Assembly (NCBI RefSeq): GCF_006711645.1
Contig: NZ_CP041247.1
Coordinates: forward strand, 3,906,001-3,970,000
DNA from: Klebsiella electrica
GTDB taxonomy: Bacteria; Pseudomonadota; Gammaproteobacteria; Enterobacterales; Enterobacteriaceae
Length of the DNA stretch: 64,000 nucleotides
Direction of reading: 5' to 3'
Every line of letters begins with the position of its first letter. The first letter of the stretch is position 1. The translations under genes and the position numbers were made by a program. Below the pieces are notes generated by a model, which worked only from the letters and a program-made list of their open reading frames with translations, ran no database searches and was not told the DNA's origin. Below, piece by piece: positions 10,090 through 18,722 of this stretch.

Positions 10090-11094
10090 ATGAAAACCAA
10101 ACGCGTTACCATTAAAGATATCGCTGAACTGGCTGGCGTGTCGAAAGCGACCGCCAGCCTGGTGCTGAACGGTCGTGGCAAAGAGCTACGCGTGGCGCAG
10201 GAAACGCGCGAGCGCGTGCAGGCTATCGCCCGCGAACAACATTATCAGCCCAGTATCCACGCTCGCTTGCTGCGCGATAACCGCAGCCACACCATCGGCC
10301 TGGTGGTGCCTGAAATCACCAACTACGGATTTGCCGTCTTCTCTCATGAGCTGGAAATGCTCTGCCGCGAGGCGGGCGTTCAACTGCTTATCTCCTGTAC
10401 CGACGAAAACCCCGGTCAGGAGAGCATGGTGGTCAATAATATGATTGCCCGCCAGGTTGACGGGCTGATCGTCGCCTCCTGTATGCATAACGACGCCGAT
10501 TACCTCAAGCTCAGCGAACAGCTGCCGGTGGTGCTGTTTGACCGCTGCCCCAACGACAGCACGCTGCCGCTGGTGATGACCGACTCCATCAGCCCGACGG
10601 CGGATCTGATTTCCCGCATTGCGCCTTCGCATCGCGATGAGTTCTGGTTTCTCGGCGGGCAGCCGCGCCTGTCGCCCTCCCGCGATCGCCTCGCCGGGTT
10701 TACCCAGGGGCTGACAAACGCCGGGGTCGAACTGCGTCCCGAGTGGGTGATTAACGGCAACTATCACCCGAGCTCCGGCTATGAGATGTTCGCCGCGCTC
10801 TGCGCGCGTCTCGGCCGGCCGCCGAAGGCGCTGTTCACCGCCGCCTGCGGTCTGCTGGAAGGGGTGCTGCGCTATATGAGCCAGCATCATCTGCTGGATT
10901 CCGATATCCACCTGGCCAGTTTCGACGATCACTACCTTTATGATTCACTGTCGCTGCGTATCGATACCGTGCAGCAGGACAATCGCCAGCTGGCCTGGCA
11001 CTGCTATGATCTGATAAGCCAGCTGATCGACGGCAATACGCCAGAGCCGCTACAACGCTACCTGCCCGCGACGTTGCAGATTCGGCATCGCTGA
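10090..11094 (+). CDS. scrR: sucrose operon repressor ScrR (LacI family)
   Basis: A 334-residue LacI/GalR-family repressor. The helix-turn-helix is within residues 5-24 ([15 protein letters not shown]), followed by a hinge and a periplasmic-binding-like effector domain. The family effector in enteric scr systems is fructose or fructose 1-phosphate. It lies 30 bp after scrB and is expected to bind the three palindromes found before scrK and scrY. A GTG one codon upstream is an alternative start; the binding site before either is weak, fitting low expression. Confidence 0.9.
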   Translation: MKTKRVTIKDIAELAGVSKATASLVLNGRGKELRVAQETRERVQAIAREQHYQPSIHARLLRDNRSHTIGLVVPEITNYGFAVFSHELEMLCREAGVQLLISCTDENPGQESMVVNNMIARQVDGLIVASCMHNDADYLKLSEQLPVVLFDRCPNDSTLPLVMTDSISPTADLISRIAPSHRDEFWFLGGQPRLSPSRDRLAGFTQGLTNAGVELRPEWVINGNYHPSSGYEMFAALCARLGRPPKALFTAACGLLEGVLRYMSQHHLLDSDIHLASFDDHYLYDSLSLRIDTVQQDNRQLAWHCYDLISQLIDGNTPEPLQRYLPATLQIRHR

Positions 11095-11110
11095 CGCATT
11101 AACGCGGGGC

Positions 11111-12040
11111 TTAGCTTAACGCCTCGTTGCGTAACCAGCTCTGCAACAGTTTGCCGTTTGGCGTCATCTCGCTGTCCTGGCGCACGCAGAGGTAGTAATC
11201 CCGACCATCATCGATCGCCGCATCGAAGATTTTCACCAGCTCGCCGCTCTTCAGGTAGGGGGCTATCAGCGGCTCGCGCATCAGCGCGCAGCCCAGCCCC
11301 GCCTGTACGCCCGCCAGGGTCAGCAGGCCATCCTCAAATAGCGCTCCCGTCGAGCGCGGCGGACGCTTAACCCCCTGCTGCACAAACCACTGGTTCCATG
11401 TCGTGCGCTCCTCGTCGTGCAGCAGCGGCATCTGCAAGAGCTGCTCCGGGGTATCGATATGCCCGTGCAGGCGCAGAAAAGCCTGACTGCATACCGGCAC
11501 CATTTTTCCGGAAATCAGTTTTTCGCTTTGATAGCCCGTCCAGTGGCCGTTGCCAAAGCGGATCGACATATCGGAGGCGTCGCTGAGGTAGTTGCGGTGG
11601 TTGGCGTAAACCACGTTGATTTCGGTATGCGGATTGGCATGGACGAACGACGGCAGGCGGGGAATAAACCAACCCATGCCAAACAGCGGGATCAGGCTGA
11701 TCGTCACCTGCTGGGTTTGCACCTGCTCGACCAGATGTTCGGTGGCCTGGCGCAGCACGTTAAACGCCGCACGAATAGAGCGGTAATACTCCCGCCCCTG
11801 CTGGCTGAGGGTCAGCCGCCGCCCCTGGCGTTCGGTGAGCGGGATCTGCAAATAGCCTTCCAGCACCTTCAGCTGATGGCTTACCGCCGAGGGCGAAATC
11901 GCCAGCTCCTGCGCCGCCAGGGTCACGCTGCCCAGCCGCGCGATCGCCTCGAAGGCGCGCACCGCCCGCAGCGGCGGATCGTTGGCTAACGTACTTTCCG
12001 ACCAGCTAACAGGCTCCTGTGATTGTTCTGTTTTTTTCAT
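11111..12040 (-). CDS. LysR-family transcriptional regulator, GcvA-like
   Basis: A 309-residue LysR regulator whose winged helix-turn-helix starts around residue 25 (P-L-R-A-V-R-A-F-E-A-I-A-R-L-G-S). An effector-binding domain with two Rossmann-like lobes follows. The P-P-L-x-x-L/V-R-A-F-E-A pattern is typical of the GcvA/AmpR-like subgroup. It is transcribed away from the ABC importer and ATC hydrolase operon, the standard arrangement for a LysR activator of a divergent catabolic unit. The inducer is not identifiable; ATC or a sulfur amino-acid derivative is a guess from context. Confidence 0.85.
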   Translation of the reverse strand: MKKTEQSQEPVSWSESTLANDPPLRAVRAFEAIARLGSVTLAAQELAISPSAVSHQLKVLEGYLQIPLTERQGRRLTLSQQGREYYRSIRAAFNVLRQATEHLVEQVQTQQVTISLIPLFGMGWFIPRLPSFVHANPHTEINVVYANHRNYLSDASDMSIRFGNGHWTGYQSEKLISGKMVPVCSQAFLRLHGHIDTPEQLLQMPLLHDEERTTWNQWFVQQGVKRPPRSTGALFEDGLLTLAGVQAGLGCALMREPLIAPYLKSGELVKIFDAAIDDGRDYYLCVRQDSEMTPNGKLLQSWLRNEALS

Positions 12041-12211
12041 ATATTGATTTTCTTAGCGTATTTCGCTACCTGATGCATTATTTAATAATATTAAAAATCA
12101 TAAAGATAGTTAACTACGCATTTATAATAAGAAAGAATATATGCGTATTTTACAATTTAATTCATTTGTTGGATGGTAGCTGTCATTCGAGCATCTTGTC
12201 GGAAGAATCAG

Positions 12212-13162
12212 TTGGACACACTCATACAACAAATTATCAACGGGGTCATGCTCGGCAGCATCTACGCCCTGATCGCGCTCGGCTACACCATGGTGTACGG
12301 CATCCTGCGCATTATTAACTTTGCCCACGGCGATATTCTGATGGTCGGCGCGTTAACCACCCTTTCCGGGATGAACGCGCTGAATGCCCATTTCCCCACT
12401 CTGCCGCCGCTGGCGCAGCTCGGACTGGCGCTGCTGCTGGCCATGGCGGTGTGCGCCCTGCTGGCGATGGCGGTAGAACGCTTTGCCTACCGCCGCCTGC
12501 GTAACGCTCCGCGCCTCGCGCCGTTGATCTCCGGGATCGGCGTCTCGGTGCTGCTGCAAACCGTAGCGATGATCGTCTGGTCGCGCAATCCGCTGATGTT
12601 CCCGCAGATCCTGCCGATGGACCCGATCGCCGTGACCCAGGGGAGCGCTGCGCATCCTCCGGCGCTCGTGACCGTCACCGGTATCGTCACCGTCGCGCTG
12701 GCGTTTGCCGTGATGCTCGGCCTGTGGCTGCTGGTGGAGTTCACCCGCTTAGGCCGGGGGATGCGCGCAGTGGCGGAAAACCCGCGCATCGCCACGCTGA
12801 TGGGCGTCAATCCCAACGCCATTATTACCCTCACCTTCGCCATCGGCGGAGTATTCGCCGCGCTGGCTGGGGTGATGATGGCCAGCAATTACGGCAGCGC
12901 CGGCTTCTCCATGGGCTTTCTGCCGGGGATTAAAGCCTTTACCGCCGCGGTGCTCGGCGGCATCGGCAATATTCGCGGCGCGATGGTCGGCGGCCTGTTG
13001 CTGGGCCTGATCGAATCCCTCGGGGCCGGCTATCTCGGCGACCTGACCCACGGCGTCTTTGGCAGCAACTATCAGGATATCTTCGCCTTTATGGTGCTGA
13101 TCCTGGTGCTGGTCTTCCGCCCTGCCGGTTTACTCGGCGAGCGCGTTGCGCACCGGGCTTAG
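12212..13162 (+). CDS. branched-chain-type ABC transporter permease (LivH-like)
   Basis: A 316-residue HAAT-family permease with about eight membrane segments, opening with the family-typical D-T-L-I-Q-Q-I-I-N-G-V-M-L-G-S-I-Y-A-L-I-A-L-G-Y-type start. I chose a TTG start because it gives that N-terminus and GGAAG lies about six bases before it. An in-frame ATG at 12173 is the alternative but adds residues unlike the family. It is the first gene of a seven-gene run; LivM-, LivG-, LivF- and LivK-type partners follow. In context the substrate is more likely ATC or a related sulfur compound than leucine. Confidence 0.88.
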   Translation: MDTLIQQIINGVMLGSIYALIALGYTMVYGILRIINFAHGDILMVGALTTLSGMNALNAHFPTLPPLAQLGLALLLAMAVCALLAMAVERFAYRRLRNAPRLAPLISGIGVSVLLQTVAMIVWSRNPLMFPQILPMDPIAVTQGSAAHPPALVTVTGIVTVALAFAVMLGLWLLVEFTRLGRGMRAVAENPRIATLMGVNPNAIITLTFAIGGVFAALAGVMMASNYGSAGFSMGFLPGIKAFTAAVLGGIGNIRGAMVGGLLLGLIESLGAGYLGDLTHGVFGSNYQDIFAFMVLILVLVFRPAGLLGERVAHRA

Positions 13163-13171
13163 GAGAAAATC

Positions 13172-14278
13172 ATGACAACGGCACAACTCGACACGCCTGT
13201 CGCCTCCCGCCGCTTCTGGTCCGGGATGACCCTGTTCGTCTGCGCCCTGCTGGTGGCACCGATGGTCGCCAGCCAGCTCGGCGGCAACTACTGGGTGCGG
13301 GTCATCGACTTCGCCCTGCTGTATATCATGCTGGCGCTGGGACTGAATATCGTGGTCGGCTACACCGGCCTGCTGGATATGGGCTTTATCGCCTTCTACG
13401 CCGTTGGCGCATATCTGGCGGCGCTGCTGGCCTCGCCGCATCTGCTGGACGTGTTCCCGCTGTTAAATCACTGGCTCCCGGACGGCCTGCATACCTCGTG
13501 GCTGGTGATTATTCCGCTCGCCGCGCTGCTGGCCGCAGGCTGCGGCATCGTACTCGGCGCACCGACGCTGAAGCTGCGCGGCGACTATCTGGCCATCGTC
13601 ACCCTCGGTTTTGGTGAGATTATCCGCATCCTGATGCGCAACCTCGACCGTCCGGTCAACATCACTAACGGCGCAAAAGGCATCTCCGGGGTCGATTCGC
13701 TGAATCTGTTCGGGCTGAAGTTTAGCGGCGTCTATCACTGGTTCGGTTTTAAAGTCCCGGCGCTGTGGCTGTGGTACTACCTGCTGATGCTGGTGATTGT
13801 GGCGATTATTTTTGTCTGCCTGCGGCTACAGCACTCGCGCATTGGCCGCGCCTGGCATGCCATCCGCGAGGATGAAGACGTCGCCCGCGCGATGGGCATC
13901 AACCTGCGTAACTACAAGCTGTTGGCCTTCGCTATCGGCGCTTCCTTCGGCGGCGTGGCGGGGGCGCTGTTCGGCGCGTTCCAGGGTTTTGTCTCCCCGG
14001 AGTCCTTCACCCTGCAGGAGTCGATCGCGGTGCTGGCGATGGTGGTGCTCGGCGGAATGGGGCATATCCCCGGCGTGATCCTCGGTGCGGTGCTGCTGAC
14101 CGCGCTGCCGGAGCTGCTGCGCAGCCAGGCGGCGCCGCTACAGCAGGCGCTGTTTGGCGAGGTGCTGATTGACCCGGAAATATTGCGCCAGTTGTTCTAC
14201 GGCCTGGCGCTGGTGCTGGTCATGCTCCTGCGTCCACAGGGCATCTGGCCCGCGCGTCATCAGGGAGTCAAAGTATGA
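13172..14278 (+). CDS. branched-chain-type ABC transporter permease (LivM-like)
   Basis: A 368-residue second permease of the HAAT-type importer. The central family motif is G-Y-x-G-L-L-D-M-G-F-I-A-F-Y-A-V-G-A-Y around residue 70. The cytoplasmic coupling region is R-x-G-R-A-W-x-A-I-R-E-D-E-x-x-A-x-x-M-G near residue 225. It starts 9 bp after the LivH-like gene, preceded by TAGGAGA, and overlaps the first ATPase gene by ATGA. Confidence 0.9.
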   Translation: MTTAQLDTPVASRRFWSGMTLFVCALLVAPMVASQLGGNYWVRVIDFALLYIMLALGLNIVVGYTGLLDMGFIAFYAVGAYLAALLASPHLLDVFPLLNHWLPDGLHTSWLVIIPLAALLAAGCGIVLGAPTLKLRGDYLAIVTLGFGEIIRILMRNLDRPVNITNGAKGISGVDSLNLFGLKFSGVYHWFGFKVPALWLWYYLLMLVIVAIIFVCLRLQHSRIGRAWHAIREDEDVARAMGINLRNYKLLAFAIGASFGGVAGALFGAFQGFVSPESFTLQESIAVLAMVVLGGMGHIPGVILGAVLLTALPELLRSQAAPLQQALFGEVLIDPEILRQLFYGLALVLVMLLRPQGIWPARHQGVKV

Positions 14279-15042
14279 GCCTGTTAAGCGTACGTCATAT
14301 GTCAAAGCGCTTCGGCGGCCTGACGGCGGTCGATAACGTCTCGTTGACCATCAACGAAGGCGAAATTTACGGCCTGATTGGGCCAAACGGCGCGGGGAAA
14401 ACCACCTGCTTTAACCTGATAACCGGGCTCTATCCGGCGGACAACGGCGAGTTCGCTATCGCCGGGCAGCCCTACTTCCCGAAAAATATCGAGAAGGTCA
14501 CCGCCGCCGGTATCGCCCGCACCTTCCAGAACGTGCGCTTGTTTAACGAGATGTCGGTGCTGGAAAACGTGATGGTCGGCCGCCACGTGCGCACCCGCAA
14601 CGGTCTGTGGGCCGCGCTCTCCCGCCATAAACGCGCCCGCGCCGAAGAGGCACAGACCCGCGAGCTGGCGTGGCACTGGCTGGACTACACCGGTATCGCG
14701 CAGTTCGCCCACTACCGCGCCTGCGACCTCGCCTACGGCCACCAGCGGCGGCTGGAAATTGCCCGCGCGCTGGCGACCGATCCGCGCCTGCTGGCGCTGG
14801 ATGAACCGGCGGCCGGGATGAACGCCGCCGAGAAGATGGCGCTGGGCGAACTGCTGCTGCGCATCCGCGACGACGGCAAAACCCTGCTGATGATTGAGCA
14901 CGACGTCAAACTGGTGATGGGCATCTGCGATCGCCTGATGGTACTGGATTACGGCAAAACGCTGACCAGCGGAACGCCGGAGAGCGTGCGCCGCGATCCG
15001 GCGGTAATCGCCGCCTGGCTTGGAGGGAATGCCCATGTCTGA
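14275..15042 (+). CDS. ABC transporter ATP-binding protein (LivG-like)
   Basis: A 255-residue cytoplasmic ATPase of the LivG type. Walker A is GPNGAGKTT at residues 36-44. The signature region is degenerate (L-A-Y-G-H-Q-R-R-L-E-I-A-R-A-L-A), as is common in LivG proteins. Walker B is L-L-A-L-D-E-P-A-A-G-M-N, typical of the LivG subgroup. It is translationally coupled to the LivM-like gene and overlaps the LivF-like gene. Confidence 0.9.
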   Translation: MSLLSVRHMSKRFGGLTAVDNVSLTINEGEIYGLIGPNGAGKTTCFNLITGLYPADNGEFAIAGQPYFPKNIEKVTAAGIARTFQNVRLFNEMSVLENVMVGRHVRTRNGLWAALSRHKRARAEEAQTRELAWHWLDYTGIAQFAHYRACDLAYGHQRRLEIARALATDPRLLALDEPAAGMNAAEKMALGELLLRIRDDGKTLLMIEHDVKLVMGICDRLMVLDYGKTLTSGTPESVRRDPAVIAAWLGGNAHV

Positions 15043-15754
15043 TCTGTTAACCGTCACCGGCCTCGGCGTGCACTACGGTGGTATCCAGGCGGTGCGCGAT
15101 GTCTCATTCAGCGTTAAAGCGGGTGAGCAGGCTACGTTAATCGGCGCCAATGGCGCGGGCAAAAGCTCCACCGTGCGCGCCATTACCGGGCTGGAGCCTT
15201 TTAGCGGCGAGATTATTTTCAACGGTAAACCGCTGCGGCGACGCAAAGCGGAGTCGCTGCTGCGCGAAGGGCTGGTGATGGTACCGGAAGGCCGCGGCAT
15301 CTTTACCCGCATGACGGTGCTGGAAAACCTGCAAATGGGCGCCTGGCTGCGTCGCGATAGCGCGGCGGTCCGACAGGAGATGGACGAAATCTTCGCCAAC
15401 TTCCCGCGCCTTGCTGAACGCCAGCATCAGTTGGCCGGGCTGCTTTCCGGCGGCGAACAGCAGCTGCTGGCGCTCAACCGCGCCCTGCTCAGCCAGCCGC
15501 GTCTGCTGATCCTTGATGAGCCGTCAATGGGCCTGGCGCCGCTGATGGTCGAGAACGTTTTCCGCGTGATAGCCACTCTCCGTCAGCGCGGCGTGGCGCT
15601 ACTGCTGATTGAGCAGAACGCGCGCCTGGCGCTGGAAGCCACCGACAGCGCGTGGGTGATGGACAGCGGCAGCATTGTCGAGCGCGGTGCCTCGCAGGCG
15701 CTGCTGGCCGACGACCGTATCGCACAGATTTATTTGGGCGAAATACCCGCCTGA
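15035..15754 (+). CDS. ABC transporter ATP-binding protein (LivF-like)
   Basis: A 239-residue second ATPase of the importer. Walker A is GANGAGKSS at residues 37-45, the signature is L-S-G-G-E-Q-Q, and Walker B is L-L-I-L-D-E-P-S-M-G-L-A-P, the LivF hallmark. I chose the ATG at 15035, nine bases after GGAGG; an ATG two codons upstream is too close to it. It overlaps the LivG-like gene by eight bases. LivG- and LivF-type subunits form a heterodimer in this family. Confidence 0.9.
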   Translation: MSDLLTVTGLGVHYGGIQAVRDVSFSVKAGEQATLIGANGAGKSSTVRAITGLEPFSGEIIFNGKPLRRRKAESLLREGLVMVPEGRGIFTRMTVLENLQMGAWLRRDSAAVRQEMDEIFANFPRLAERQHQLAGLLSGGEQQLLALNRALLSQPRLLILDEPSMGLAPLMVENVFRVIATLRQRGVALLLIEQNARLALEATDSAWVMDSGSIVERGASQALLADDRIAQIYLGEIPA

Positions 15755-15781
15755 CACACTAACCAGCCTCAGGGAAAAACA

Positions 15782-16939
15782 ATGAAAACAGTCAAAATCA
15801 GTGCGCTCAGCGCCGCTATTCTGCTCAGCGGCTTTGCCTCATCCGCCGCCTGGTCTGCGGCCAGCGAAACCGTCATTATCGGCCTGGCGGGTCCGCTGAC
15901 CGGCCCTTCCGCCCGTATCGGTAAGGATCTGGAAAACGGCGCGCAGCTGGCGATTGATGATATCAACCAGCAGCATCCGACCATCGGCGGCAAGGCGGTG
16001 ACCTTCAAACTGCAATCGGAAGACGATCAGTCCGATCCGCGTACCGCGGTTGCCGTTGCCCAGCGTCTGGTGGACAGCGGCGTCGCCGGCGTGGTCGGTC
16101 ACTGGAATACCGGCACCAGCATTCCCGCCGCACGGGTTTACCACGATGCCGGCATCGCCCAGGTAGCCCCGGTCGCCACCGGACACGCCTATACCAGACA
16201 GGGCTTTGACACCAGCTTCCGCGTGATGGGCCACGACGATGACGGCGGCCAGTTTGCCGGACAGTACGCGGTGCAAACTCTGAAGGCCAAACGCATCGCG
16301 GTGATCGATGACCGTACCGCTTTTGGTCAGGGGCTGGCGGACGAGTTTATTAAGTCGCTGGAAGCACAGGGCGTGAAAATTGTTGACCGCCAGTATGTTG
16401 ACGACAAGACGGTCGACTTCAGCGCCGTGCTGACCGCGATCCGCAGCAAAAACGCCGACCTGATTTTCTTCGGCGGCGTCGATAGCCAGGCCGCTCCGCT
16501 GGCGCGGCGGATCAAACAGCTGGGGATGAACGCCACCCTGATGGGCGCCGGCGGTTTCGTCAGCCAGACCTTCCTCCAGTTGGCGCAAAAAGAGGGTGAC
16601 GGCGTGGTGGCACTGGAGCCGGGCCTGCCGGTCGACCAGATGCCGGGCGGCAAAGCCTTTGAGCAAGCCTACCAGTCGCGCTACCACACCCATATCGAGC
16701 TGCACGCGCCGTTCGCCTATGACGCCACCCGCGTACTGGTGGCGGCGATGGAAAAAGCCGACTCCGTCGACCCGACCGACTACCTGCCCGCTCTGCGCGC
16801 GATCGACTACTCCGGGGTCACCGGGAAAATCGCCTTTGATAAAGAGGGCAACCTGAAATCGCCAACCTTTACCGTTTACAAAGTCGTCGACGGCAAATGG
16901 CAGCCGCAAACCGTACTCGGCGGCGCAACAACGAAGTAA
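15782..16939 (+). CDS. ABC transporter substrate-binding protein (LivJ/LivK-like)
   Basis: A 385-residue periplasmic binding protein of the Leu/Ile/Val type I fold. The signal peptide is about residues 1-26 (cleavage near W-S-A-A). The family opening is I-I-G-L-A-G-P-L-T-G-P-S-A-R-I-G-K-D-x-x-N-G. The mid-domain segments G-V-V-G-H-W-N-T-G-T-S-I-P and F-F-G-G-V-D-S-Q-A shape the ligand pocket. AGGGA precedes the ATG. Unlike most Liv operons, the binding protein comes after the ATPases and just before two ATC-pathway enzymes, so its ligand is probably the enzyme substrate rather than leucine. Confidence 0.88.
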   Translation: MKTVKISALSAAILLSGFASSAAWSAASETVIIGLAGPLTGPSARIGKDLENGAQLAIDDINQQHPTIGGKAVTFKLQSEDDQSDPRTAVAVAQRLVDSGVAGVVGHWNTGTSIPAARVYHDAGIAQVAPVATGHAYTRQGFDTSFRVMGHDDDGGQFAGQYAVQTLKAKRIAVIDDRTAFGQGLADEFIKSLEAQGVKIVDRQYVDDKTVDFSAVLTAIRSKNADLIFFGGVDSQAAPLARRIKQLGMNATLMGAGGFVSQTFLQLAQKEGDGVVALEPGLPVDQMPGGKAFEQAYQSRYHTHIELHAPFAYDATRVLVAAMEKADSVDPTDYLPALRAIDYSGVTGKIAFDKEGNLKSPTFTVYKVVDGKWQPQTVLGGATTK

Positions 16940-16956
16940 CGCAGTGAGGCAATGTG

Positions 16957-17439
16957 ATGAGTGATAATAATGAGCTGGGCATTCTCGCCCGCCGCAAGAT
17001 TGAAGCCGAAATTATTAAGCCGATTTACGCCATCCTGGTGCGCGAGATAGGCAAGGCTCGCGCCCAGACGGTCATCGGCGAAGCGATTGAAAACGCCGCC
17101 ATCGAGGCGGGAAAAGCCTTTGCCAGCCAGGAGCCGGACGGCGCGAACATCCAGAGCTTTGTCGCCCTGCAATATCTGTGGGAAAAGGACAATGCGCTGG
17201 AGGTCAAGGTGCTGGACGCCGACGACCAGCAGTATAACTACAACGTTAACCGCTGCCGCTACGCCGAGATGTACCACGAAATGGGCCTCGGCGAGATTGG
17301 TCACCTGCTCTCCTGCGCCCGCGATGACAAGTTTATCGTCGGCTACGCCCCGGACGTGGAGTTGACCCGCACCACCACCATTATGCAGGGCGGAAAGTGT
17401 TGCGACTTCCGCTATCGCGTGAAAAAGGACAAACCATGA
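16957..17439 (+). CDS. L-2-amino-thiazoline-4-carboxylic acid (ATC) hydrolase
   Basis: A 160-residue cytoplasmic protein resembling the ATC hydrolase family (Pfam ATC_hydrolase, as I recall it). The family opens ATC to N-carbamoyl-L-cysteine in Pseudomonas. Visible landmarks are an N-terminal helical half, the central N-R-C-R-Y-A-E-M-Y-H-E-M-G-L-x-E-I-G segment and a C-terminal cysteine pair in Q-G-G-K-C-C-D-F-R-Y. The motif C-x-x-D near L-S-C-A-R-D-D is also present. I chose ATG 16957 because GAGG lies seven bases upstream. It overlaps the M20 amidohydrolase gene by ATGA, so the two steps are translationally coupled. The function rests on family recognition. Confidence 0.75.
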   Translation: MSDNNELGILARRKIEAEIIKPIYAILVREIGKARAQTVIGEAIENAAIEAGKAFASQEPDGANIQSFVALQYLWEKDNALEVKVLDADDQQYNYNVNRCRYAEMYHEMGLGEIGHLLSCARDDKFIVGYAPDVELTRTTTIMQGGKCCDFRYRVKKDKP

Positions 17440-18677
17440 TAACCGTCAACGGCGAACGTCTGTGGTCAACGCTCAACGCGATGGCGCGTCTCGGCGCCAC
17501 GCCTGCGGGCGGCGTCACCCGACTGGCGCTTAGCGATGAGGACCGGCAGGCGCGCGACCTGCTGCGCGAGTGGGCGCGGGAAGCCGGTTTTCCCTGCACA
17601 GTCGATAGTATGGGCAATATGTTTATCCGCCGCGCCGGTAAAAATTCGCAGCTGGCCCCGGTGTTGACCGGTTCGCACGTCGATTCCCAGCCGCTCGGCG
17701 GCCGCTATGACGGCATTTACGGCGTGCTGGCCGGGCTGGAGGCGCTGCGCACGCTGAACGATCGCGGCATAGAGACCGAGCGCGATATCGTGCTGGTCAA
17801 CTGGACCAACGAGGAAGGGGCGCGCTTTGCCCCGGCGATGCTCGCCTCCGGCGTGTGGGCCGGGCAGTTTAGCGAAGCTTTCGCGCTGGCCCGCGAAGAT
17901 CGCGACGGCATCAGCGTCGGCGCGGCGCTGGAGGCTATCGGCTACCGCGGCGAACGTCCGGCAGCCGCATTCCCGCTGCACGCCTGTTATGAGGTGCATA
18001 TCGAACAGGGGCCGATTCTGGAAGAAGAAGGGGTTGATATCGGGCTGGTGGACGCGGCGATGGGCCAACGCTGGTTCAACGTCGCGCTGGAGGGCTTTTC
18101 CGCCCACGCGGGCACCACGCCAATGGGCAGTCGCCGCGACGCGCTGACCGCTTTCGCCGAGCTGGCGCTGGCGGTTGAGCAAATCGGCATCGCCCACAAT
18201 CCCGATGGCCGGGCGACCATCGGCATGGCGCAGGTGATACCGGGATCGCGCAACGTGGTGCCGGGGCGCGTAACCTGCAGCGTTGAATTTCGTCACCCGC
18301 AAACCCCGGCGCTGGAAGCGATGGAACAGGCGCTGCATCGTGCCGCCGCAGAGCTGGCGGCACGCCGCGTGACGGCGACAGTCGAGCGTATTTTCGATTA
18401 CGCCCCTATCGCCTTTGATGCAGAGTGTCTGGCCCGCAGCCAGCAGGCGGCAAAAGCGCTGGGCTACAGCGCCCGACGTATGGTCTCCGGCGCCGGTCAC
18501 GATACCTGCTATATCAGCAAGGTCGCGCCCGCCAGCATGATTTTTATCCCCTGCGAGAAAGGGATTAGCCATAACGAGGCGGAAAACATTCTGCCCGCAT
18601 GGGCAGAAAAAGGGGCCAACGTGTTGCTCAACAGTTTACGCCTGGCCGCCGATGAGCCGGAACCGGACGCGGCGTAG
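17436..18677 (+). CDS. M20-family N-carbamoyl-L-amino-acid (probably N-carbamoyl-L-cysteine) amidohydrolase
   Basis: A 413-residue Zn-dependent M20 peptidase-family hydrolase of the AllC/HyuC/beta-ureidopropionase group. The metal-binding residues are visible: His81 and Asp83 (G-S-H-V-D), Asp92 (G-R-Y-D-G), Glu126-Glu127 (N-E-E-G) and His188 (Y-E-V-H-I-E-Q-G). A late G-A-G-H-D and H-N-E-A-E pair completes the family pattern. Coupled by ATGA to the ATC hydrolase, it should cleave N-carbamoyl-L-cysteine to cysteine, CO2 and ammonia, the second step of the Pseudomonas ATC pathway. Allantoate or another carbamoyl amino acid remains possible on sequence alone. Confidence 0.82.
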   Translation: MITVNGERLWSTLNAMARLGATPAGGVTRLALSDEDRQARDLLREWAREAGFPCTVDSMGNMFIRRAGKNSQLAPVLTGSHVDSQPLGGRYDGIYGVLAGLEALRTLNDRGIETERDIVLVNWTNEEGARFAPAMLASGVWAGQFSEAFALAREDRDGISVGAALEAIGYRGERPAAAFPLHACYEVHIEQGPILEEEGVDIGLVDAAMGQRWFNVALEGFSAHAGTTPMGSRRDALTAFAELALAVEQIGIAHNPDGRATIGMAQVIPGSRNVVPGRVTCSVEFRHPQTPALEAMEQALHRAAAELAARRVTATVERIFDYAPIAFDAECLARSQQAAKALGYSARRMVSGAGHDTCYISKVAPASMIFIPCEKGISHNEAENILPAWAEKGANVLLNSLRLAADEPEPDAA

Positions 18678-18686
18678 AAAGTCATA

Positions 18687-18717
18687 GAGCCCGCGGCAGC
18701 TCAGGCCGCGGGCTCTT
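18687..18717. terminator. bidirectional terminator hairpin between convergent operons
   Basis: A perfect 11-bp stem (GAGCCCGCGGC and its complement) around a 7-base loop sits between the M20 amidohydrolase stop and the sugar permease stop. The U-runs are short on both strands, so strength is uncertain. Confidence 0.7.
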
Positions 18718-18722
18718 ACCGG

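Noticed and set aside
12173..12211. ATG start for the LivH-like permease
   Set aside because: It adds 13 residues unlike the family and has a poor binding site. The TTG at 12212 gives the standard N-terminus and has GGAAG upstream.
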